This document shows positions 58,912 through 64,000 of a stretch of 64,000 nucleotides of DNA, in pieces. A program made the translations under genes and the position numbers. Location of the stretch: NCBI GenBank assembly GCA_016235445.1, contig JACRLB010000017.1, forward strand, positions 1 through 64,000, written 5' to 3'. Numbering within the stretch: position 1 is the first letter of the stretch; each line of letters starts with the position of its first letter. The stretch comes from Chloroflexota bacterium (GTDB lineage Bacteria > Chloroflexota > Anaerolineae > Anaerolineales > Villigracilaceae). The notes under the pieces were generated by a model. It was not told where the DNA came from and did not search any database. It saw only the letters and a list, made by a program, of their open reading frames with translations.

Positions 58912-60345
58912 TTAAACAAATTTGATCCGTCTCGCGGCGAATGCGACCATTCGAAATAACAAGATGCCGTGTTTCCAGCGGGAGATGTTGGTGGCGCCGT
59001 AGGTGCGCTCGCGGTAGCGGATGGGGAGGTCGATGATCTTGCGGTTGAGTTTGGCGGCGCCGAAGATCAGGTCGAAATCGCCGAAGGGGTCGAAGTCGCC
59101 GAAGTAGGAGCGGTTGGCGGCGATCTGTTCGTAGTCTTTTTTCCACATGACTTTTGTGCCGCAGAGGGTGTCTTTGACGGGCTGGCCGAGCATCCATGAG
59201 AAGGCCATGCTGAATAATTTGTTGCCGATGAAGTTCAGGGTGCGCATGGCTTCTTTTTCCATCGGGTAGACGAGGCGCACGCCGTTGATGAATTCGCCTT
59301 TGCCTGTGGTGATGGCTTCGTAAAAGCGCGGCAGGTCTTCGGGGGGGACGGTGAGGTCTGCGTCGAGGATCATGAGGATGTCGCCGGTGGCTTTCTCGAA
59401 GCCGAGTCGAACTGCGTCGGCTTTGCCAATGCCTGGTTGGCGCAGGAGCAGGCTGGGGGTTAGGGGGTGAAGCGGAATTTCATCTGCAATGGTTTGAAAG
59501 GTGTTGTCGCGGGAATGTCCTTCGACGAAGATGAGTTCGGTTCTCGATCCCATTTTTGGCAGGCGTTCGAAAATGGATTTGATGTTGCCTGCTTCGTTGC
59601 GCGCGGCGACGATGACGGAAACGCTCGGCTCTTTGACTGGCTGGGGCATGGGGCGCGCGATGACAAAATTGGATAAGCCGAAATTGTGGAAGGGCCAGAG
59701 TTTGACGAGATAGCGGTCTGCGAGGCCGCCGAGGGGCAGGGGCCATAGGACCTCGGATAGTGGGCGGATGCTTTCGAAGCCTGCGAGGCGCAGCATGTTG
59801 TGGATGTCTTCGGGGGTGAGCCAGTTTTGGCTGAGCATGGGCGCGGCGAGGTTGAGGCTTTGCGCGAGGGTGAGCGGCAACTGCCAGAGGTGGCTGTAAA
59901 AATTTAAGATGAGGCGGGTGCCGGGGGTGCAGAATTTTTTGACTTGTTCGAGGGCGCGCTGGACGTCCCACAGGTCGTTGACGGTGTCTGAGAAAATGAT
60001 GATATCGAATGTGCCTGCGAGGCTGGAGAGGTCGTGCGCGTCGAGTTGGTGATATTCGATTTCGGGGTGGCTCTGTTTTGCGCGGGCGATCATTTCGGGG
60101 GAGAAATCTACGCCGACGCCGTGGGAGGGTTGCAGGTGGGAAATTAAACTGCCCGTGCCACAGCCTATTTCGAGAATGCGCTGGTTGGGGTTGACGAGGA
60201 ATTTGTAAACTTCAATCAATCGGCGGTGATACCAGAGTCCCAGTCCGCGCCAGTGATCGCGTTTTTTTGCGACTTGATTCCAGTGCGCACTGCGGGTGCG
60301 TTGATAGGCAACGCCGGCTTCGTCAAAGGGTGGGGTTATGTTCAT
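58912..60345 (-). CDS. Fusion of SAM methyltransferase and GT2 glycosyltransferase
   Basis: A 477-residue two-domain protein. Residues 1-235 are a class I methyltransferase (ILEIGCGTGSLISHL near 57, VGVDFSPEMIARA near 77). From about 243 a GT2 domain begins: VSVIVAARNEAGNIKSIFER, VEGHSRDNTF near 278, and the DxD in MILDADLTVPPEDL near 328. No C-terminal membrane spans. Coupling of methylation and sugar transfer on one lipid-linked substrate is a reasonable inference. Divergent from the accessory island at 60.4 kb. Confidence 0.88.
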   Translation of the reverse strand: MNITPPFDEAGVAYQRTRSAHWNQVAKKRDHWRGLGLWYHRRLIEVYKFLVNPNQRILEIGCGTGSLISHLQPSHGVGVDFSPEMIARAKQSHPEIEYHQLDAHDLSSLAGTFDIIIFSDTVNDLWDVQRALEQVKKFCTPGTRLILNFYSHLWQLPLTLAQSLNLAAPMLSQNWLTPEDIHNMLRLAGFESIRPLSEVLWPLPLGGLADRYLVKLWPFHNFGLSNFVIARPMPQPVKEPSVSVIVAARNEAGNIKSIFERLPKMGSRTELIFVEGHSRDNTFQTIADEIPLHPLTPSLLLRQPGIGKADAVRLGFEKATGDILMILDADLTVPPEDLPRFYEAITTGKGEFINGVRLVYPMEKEAMRTLNFIGNKLFSMAFSWMLGQPVKDTLCGTKVMWKKDYEQIAANRSYFGDFDPFGDFDLIFGAAKLNRKIIDLPIRYRERTYGATNISRWKHGILLFRMVAFAARRIKFV

Positions 60346-60418
60346 GGCGGGGTGATTTTACCTGAATATTTCTTCCTCAATTTGCATAAGAGCACATAGT
60401 TTGTGGAGTGACCTTGTC

Positions 60419-60458
60419 TAAATTTGTCTTGACAAATTTATCGGGGGGGGGGTAGTAT
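60419..60458 (+). promoter_or_regulatory. Putative phase-variable promoter with G10 tract and operator
   Basis: TAAATTTGTC (60419-60428) and GACAAATTTA (60431-60440) form a perfect inverted repeat with TT between; it contains the -35 box TTGACA (60429-60434). Ten consecutive G (60443-60452) follow, then TAGTAT (60453-60458) as -10. The spacer is 18 bp, so losing or gaining one G shifts it to 17 or 19. The AGGAGG ribosome site of the downstream gene is at about 60493-60498. Confidence 0.65.
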
Positions 60459-60664
60459 TTGAATTGTCGTTACAAAATTCATACACCCAAACAGGAGGGA
60501 TATAATGAGCAAAACAACCACCTCAATCAAGAAAATATATTTTATCTTTCTGGCGGGATTATTTTTCGCCGCGTTTAATCTCAAAAATGTGATGCCTGCC
60601 AGCGCCAGTGAAAATGGGTCCGCGCCAAAATCGGATTTGTATGTGGATGGTACGGAAACGCCAG

Positions 60665-60826
60665 CGCCCTCTTCCACGCCCACCGCCACGGGGACGCTTA
60701 CGTCCAGCCGTTATATTAGACTTTATTCATAATTAGGAAAAACGTCGCCCTCTTCCACGCCCACCGCCACGGGGACGCTTACGTCCAGCCGTTATATTAG
60801 ACTTTATTCATAATTAGGAAAAACGT
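60665..60826 (+). repeat. 81-bp perfect tandem duplication
   Basis: 60665-60745 and 60746-60826 are identical as read. The unit is 27 codons long but contains TAA, so both copies bring a stop (SSRYIRLYS then stop). It looks recent because the copies have not diverged. Confidence 0.9.
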
Positions 60827-60878
60827 CCCGAAGGTTGCCATCAGGCGACCAAGTTACTCAAAATAAACCTTCGGGACG
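60824..60878. repeat. Inverted repeat CGTCCCGAAGGTT
   Basis: CGTCCCGAAGGTT (60824-60836) and AACCTTCGGGACG (60866-60878) form a 13-bp perfect stem around 29 nt. It sits in the broken gene and may be an inserted small repeat. Confidence 0.65.
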
Positions 60879-61201
60879 GTGTGTATATTTTATTTCGGAT
60901 TATGTCAGTGTGGGCTACCCCAGTGGCACCAGCGGGATTACTGTGACCCAGGAAAACACATGCCAGCCCACTTTGATGATGTGGGGATTTCTGCACCAAG
61001 GTCGGTTTTTGCACATTCTGAAGTTCATAGAAGTCCACTAAATGAACTTGATACTATTTTTATGAACGTCCACTATATGGATTCGGCACGAAATTGGAAC
61101 TGGTTTGATGAAGCGCGATGGGTCACAGAGTCTCCATATAATGTTGATCAATGGTTCCTTTTTGAGTTTCGTAATTACGGACCGTAGAGTGAGGTAAAAC
61201 G

Positions 61202-61987
61202 ATGAAATCAAAATTAATGTCAAGGATACTCGTGGTTTTAATAAGTATCAGTGTTGTTGCTGGGGTGTATGTGCGGGTTAATGCCCAGGAAGAAGTAGTG
61301 AATTACCTGTATGGCAGGTTTAAACAAAAAAATATCCCTGTTACTGAAATCACTGTGCTTGAAAAATCCCCGCTAAATCTTCAAGTTGTAATCCAGAGTG
61401 CGAATCCATGGGTAACGGCCGAAGATATAAAGATTATGAGTATGGTAGATCGTGAAATTTTTGTTTTTGCCCGCCAACAAGGTTATTATGTTGATGCTTA
61501 CACCCTAATTCTTGAGGACAGTCAGGGTAAACAACTTGATTCGACTACAAAACAACCAGATATTGAGAGCAATTCACATCTAAATTTCTCTCCCGCCACG
61601 CTAACAGATGAAGTCGTTCAAAATATGGCTTTGGAAAGGATGAATTCATATCTAGATAAATTCAAGCTTGATAACGTGAATTTAACAATAAATATTTCAT
61701 CAGATGAAGGTCTCCAAACATTAACCTTGGATGTACGGACAGATTCGTTAGGGAAAGCAAATGATATTGCTCTTTTCTTGTGGGCTCTTCCAGATACTTC
61801 GTTTATTGACGATCTTAATGCACAGGGAGCGCGAATTGTTTTTTACAGGGCAAAAATAATAGGCGAAAATGACGATACCTTATTCGATTATGTTTTAGAT
61901 ACAGAAATGAGTTCAGGCGGTTGGACAATAGATGATAGATTGCAAAATCCCAGCGGTGACGGCCCTCCGCCAGCTCCAGAACCATAG
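61202..61987 (+). CDS. Exported protein, paralogue of the next gene
   Basis: A 261-residue protein with an N-terminal signal or anchor segment (about 8-24, ending near VNAQ) and a soluble, acidic remainder. No family recognised. It shares layout and blocks with the next gene: EKSPLNLQVVIQSANPW near 51 against QDSPLEIGVTIQS, and a shared ending with YVLDTEMSSGGWTIDD against YLLDLQFVTEGWWVAD. AT-rich compared with the polysaccharide genes. GAGGTAAAACG before the ATG is a ribosome site. Confidence 0.7.
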   Translation: MKSKLMSRILVVLISISVVAGVYVRVNAQEEVVNYLYGRFKQKNIPVTEITVLEKSPLNLQVVIQSANPWVTAEDIKIMSMVDREIFVFARQQGYYVDAYTLILEDSQGKQLDSTTKQPDIESNSHLNFSPATLTDEVVQNMALERMNSYLDKFKLDNVNLTINISSDEGLQTLTLDVRTDSLGKANDIALFLWALPDTSFIDDLNAQGARIVFYRAKIIGENDDTLFDYVLDTEMSSGGWTIDDRLQNPSGDGPPPAPEP

Positions 61988-62014
61988 GGAAATAACCTAA
62001 ATGGAGAGGAATAC

Positions 62015-62806
62015 ATGAGACGCAAAAAGATTCTTTTCGGTTTCGCTTTGTTTTTTGTGGCACTGTTAGCTTTAAGCCTCTCCAGTCAGACCAAAGCAGA
62101 AAAGTTGAGAGTTCTAGTTAATCAGCAGGAGAGTCTTGTAGATTATTTGAAAAAAGAACTTGGTCAGCTAGATGTTCCTGTGCAGCAAACAGTTATTCTT
62201 CAAGATAGCCCACTGGAAATTGGAGTGACTATTCAGAGTTTGAGCACAAATGAGAAGTTTGCGCCCGACGATTTTGTATACATACACATGGTTTTTCGAG
62301 AATCTATGTTTGCTCATGAGAAAGGGTATCAAATTAATGGATTAACTACAATTGTTGTAAATATGGAAGAAAAGAAAATTTTCGATGGATGGTCAAAGAT
62401 CGAACCGGCATCGATGTCGTATCGCAGACTTGATCCGCCTCGACTTACGGAAACATCTACCTCGAATATGTTGAGCGAGAAACTGGCGGATTATGGATTA
62501 TCAAAAATTAATGTCGAAGTAATATCGTCTGAAGAATCTCGAACTCTGAATTTGTATTTATCAAATATTTCAAAAGAAGAGGCTTCCGCAACTAAGACGT
62601 CGATAAAAGATTCGCTGGGCCTTCTTGTTCAGGATATGAATTCGCAAGGAGCAGGAGTGGCTATTGTAAAGCTAAAAATAACGAATGAAAGTGGTGAAAC
62701 GCTCCTTAACTATTTATTAGATTTGCAGTTTGTTACAGAAGGTTGGTGGGTTGCAGATGGAATTAATGTTGATGATTGGTTTCCCTCTAGACCTGCAATG
62801 CCTTAG
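62015..62806 (+). CDS. Exported protein, paralogue of the previous gene
   Basis: A 263-residue protein with an N-terminal hydrophobic segment (about 6-22) and a soluble part. ILQDSPLEIGVTIQSLSTN near 62 and LNYLLDLQFVTEGWWVADG near 233 match the preceding gene. GGAGAGGAA is the ribosome site. Same AT-rich island. Function unknown; the pair probably forms one operon with the broken gene upstream and a terminator downstream. Confidence 0.7.
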   Translation: MRRKKILFGFALFFVALLALSLSSQTKAEKLRVLVNQQESLVDYLKKELGQLDVPVQQTVILQDSPLEIGVTIQSLSTNEKFAPDDFVYIHMVFRESMFAHEKGYQINGLTTIVVNMEEKKIFDGWSKIEPASMSYRRLDPPRLTETSTSNMLSEKLADYGLSKINVEVISSEESRTLNLYLSNISKEEASATKTSIKDSLGLLVQDMNSQGAGVAIVKLKITNESGETLLNYLLDLQFVTEGWWVADGINVDDWFPSRPAMP

Positions 62807-62878
62807 CATTAAGCTTTTGACTTAATAGGTGCTCGCCCCTCAAAATCCATAATCTTGCCTAGTAGATGATGTTTACAA

Positions 62879-62913
62879 ATCACGCGGTTGTTGTACCGCG
62901 TGATCTTCTTTTT
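62879..62913 (+). terminator. Intrinsic terminator of the accessory island
   Basis: ATCACGCGGT pairs with ACCGCGTGAT over a TGTTGT loop, followed by a T-rich stretch. It ends the 61202-62806 unit. Confidence 0.85.
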
Positions 62914-62926
62914 AAAACACCTTCAC

Positions 62927-62967
62927 TTGACCATCTCCTGAATAAGGTTATAATTCAGTGACTGAAT
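62927..62967 (+). promoter_or_regulatory. Promoter and palindrome of the winged-helix regulator
   Basis: TTGACC (62927-62932), 16-bp spacer, TATAAT (62949-62954), which runs into the palindrome ATTCAGTGACTGAAT (62953-62967). The same TATAAT-palindrome fusion precedes gmd at 41815-41833. Its position over the start site suggests repression, possibly by the encoded regulator itself. Confidence 0.7.
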
Positions 62968-62983
62968 TTTGGAATTATAAATC

Positions 62984-63460
62984 ATGACTGTTGAATCAAC
63001 AAACGACGAACTCCGCGAACTTTCCCTGCTCGAACGAATCGAGAGCGACCCTGATGTGAACCAGTCCACGCTTGCCACGCAGTTGGGGGTGGCGGTTGGC
63101 ACGGTCAATTGGCATTTAAAACGCCTCATCGCCAAGGGCGCGGTCAAGGTTTCGCGCGCCGAGCGCAAGAAACTGCGCTACATCATCACCCCCGAAGGCC
63201 TCGCCCTGCGCGCCCGCCTCGCAGTGGATTACGTCGAGCGTTCCTTTTCCGTCTACCGCCGCACCCGCCAGCGCGTGAAAGATCACGTTGCGAAAATCCG
63301 CCACGCGGGGTTCGACCGCGTCCGAATCGTCGGCTCGGGCGATGTGGCCGATATTTGCAAGCTCACTTGCATGGAGCAGGGCATATCCGTTGTGACGGAT
63401 AAAACAGCGCCCGCTTTAATTTTGGATGGATACAAGATTCGATTGGAAGGCTTGGAATGA
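62984..63460 (+). CDS. Winged-helix transcriptional regulator (EPS-associated MarR-like)
   Basis: A 158-residue protein. A winged helix-turn-helix spans about 15-72 with NQSTLATQLGVAVGTVNWHL as the recognition part. The C-terminal half (about 100-158) has RVRIVGSGDVADICKL, a small Rossmann-like ligand-sensing region. Similar regulators occur next to exopolysaccharide genes. It overlaps the next sugar gene by 4 bp. The palindrome in its promoter, shared with gmd, suggests autoregulation and control of GDP-sugar supply. Confidence 0.75.
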   Translation: MTVESTNDELRELSLLERIESDPDVNQSTLATQLGVAVGTVNWHLKRLIAKGAVKVSRAERKKLRYIITPEGLALRARLAVDYVERSFSVYRRTRQRVKDHVAKIRHAGFDRVRIVGSGDVADICKLTCMEQGISVVTDKTAPALILDGYKIRLEGLE

Positions 63461-64000
63461 CGGATCGCCACGTACTCATCACAGGCGGCGCGGGATATAT
63501 CGGCTCCATCCTGACCTCGGAACTGCTCCGCGCAAATTACAGAGTCACCATCCTGGACAGTCTCCTGTTCGGCGGCGAGAGCATTGTCCCGTTTCTGAAT
63601 CATCCCAACTTCCACTTCATCAAGTCGGACGTGACCGAACCCCGCGCCGTGCGGGACGCGGTCAAACGCGGCTGGCAGGTTCCGAATGCCGTTGTCCATT
63701 TGGCGGGGATCGTGGGTTTCCCAGCCTGTCAGGCGGTGGGGCGGCAGGTGGCCTGGAAGTACAATGTCGAGGCGACGAAACTGGTCTTCGAGCAGTCATC
63801 AGATTTGGGCGTGGAAAGATGCGTGTTCGCATCCACCTACAGCAACTATGGCCTGTCCGAAGACGGCAAGCCCGTCACCGAAGAGACTCCATTAAATCCC
63901 CAATCGTTGTATGCCGAGACGAAGATCGCCAGCGAAGAATATTTGCTCTCGCAAAAGGATGCGGCTTGCGCGCCGTTGTTGTTCCGCTTTGCAACGCTCT
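63457..64000 (+). CDS. NAD-dependent sugar epimerase/dehydratase (partial)
   Basis: The first 181 residues of an extended SDR; the gene runs off the window. HVLITGGAGYIGSILTSELL near residue 5 holds the GxxGxxG motif, VVHLAGIVGFPACQ near 78 and ASTYSNYGLSEDG near 125 follow, with YAETK (Tyr-Lys) near 153. The ATG overlaps the regulator stop as ATGA. Likely a nucleotide-sugar enzyme; the substrate cannot be read. Confidence 0.85.
   Translation, partial: MTDRHVLITGGAGYIGSILTSELLRANYRVTILDSLLFGGESIVPFLNHPNFHFIKSDVTEPRAVRDAVKRGWQVPNAVVHLAGIVGFPACQAVGRQVAWKYNVEATKLVFEQSSDLGVERCVFASTYSNYGLSEDGKPVTEETPLNPQSLYAETKIASEEYLLSQKDAACAPLLFRFATL

Larger units (their letters stand above)
60505..61187 (+). 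pseudogene. Decayed secreted-protein gene
   Basis: The first 75 codons (stop at 60730-60732) encode a basic start, a hydrophobic signal segment (about 11-25), an ASA-type cleavage region and a Pro/Ser/Thr-rich stretch. The same frame resumes after two in-frame stops caused by an 81-bp tandem duplication and continues with YVSVGYPSGTSGITVTQENT. Near 60980 the reading shifts by +2 and goes on as FDDVGISAPRSVFAHSEVHR to NWNWFDEARWVTESPYN and a stop at 61187. So one exported protein of about 200 residues has been broken by duplication and frameshift. A functional 75-residue peptide cannot be excluded. Confidence 0.6.

Overview
The window looks like a chromosomal segment from a member of Chloroflexota, most likely class Anaerolineae. 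This is inferred from lineage-typical proteins (a DUF951 protein, a DUF5317 membrane protein, an Os1348-type NHLP-clan small protein, a very long MalT-like/BTAD regulator, membrane-anchored Cas4-like fragments) and from frequent TATAAT boxes only 6-10 nt from a start codon, which suggests much leaderless transcription. No rRNA, CRISPR array, prophage or complete IS was seen.

Layout. 0-3.2 kb: the end of an IS element, a membrane protein behind a promoter with two SOS-box-like palindromes, and a GNAT/SDR gene pair. 3.2-6.4 kb: a tRNA-Val with a damaged acceptor stem, folP, a zinc-ribbon protein and tRNA-Arg(CCU). 6.5-11.2 kb (minus strand): recN, a B-box membrane protein, nadK, and two halves of a Cas4-like nuclease flanking a HEAT-like gene. 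11.3-14.4 kb: recQ and a YihY/BrkB membrane protein. 14.4-19.9 kb (minus strand): a signalling cluster of PAS-HD-GYP, an NHLP-clan peptide, DUF5317, a 47-residue membrane peptide and a BTAD regulator. 20-28 kb: dnaE with an endonuclease-containing intein. Directly behind dnaE lies a toxin-antitoxin pair flanked by a perfect 104-bp direct repeat of the dnaE 3' end. 28-32.4 kb: DUF951, a glycosyltransferase, tsaE-tsaB-rimI and a family 4 uracil-DNA glycosylase.

32.5-60.3 kb is a large surface-polysaccharide locus: nucleotide-sugar enzymes (UDP-sugar dehydrogenase, UDP-sugar epimerase, GDP-mannose dehydratase), a Wzx-type flippase, GT4 and GT2 glycosyltransferases, several multi-pass GT-C-like proteins, two UPF0104/AglD-like membrane proteins, an asparagine synthetase, methyltransferases and a hexapeptide acyltransferase. 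These would make activated sugars, assemble lipid-linked oligosaccharides, modify them and move them across the membrane. 60.4-62.9 kb is an AT-rich accessory island with a decayed secreted-protein gene and two paralogous secreted proteins. 62.9-64 kb holds a winged-helix regulator and the start of a sugar-nucleotide epimerase gene.

Most notable signals: (1) the 104-bp duplication around the toxin-antitoxin pair; (2) a G10 tract between the -35 and -10 boxes of a promoter whose -35 sits in a perfect 22-bp palindrome, a layout typical of phase variation; (3) the same 15-bp palindrome fused to TATAAT upstream of both gmd and the winged-helix regulator, suggesting a small regulon; (4) a dense set of MITE-like repeats, two with clear target-site duplications, some of which have entered coding sequences.
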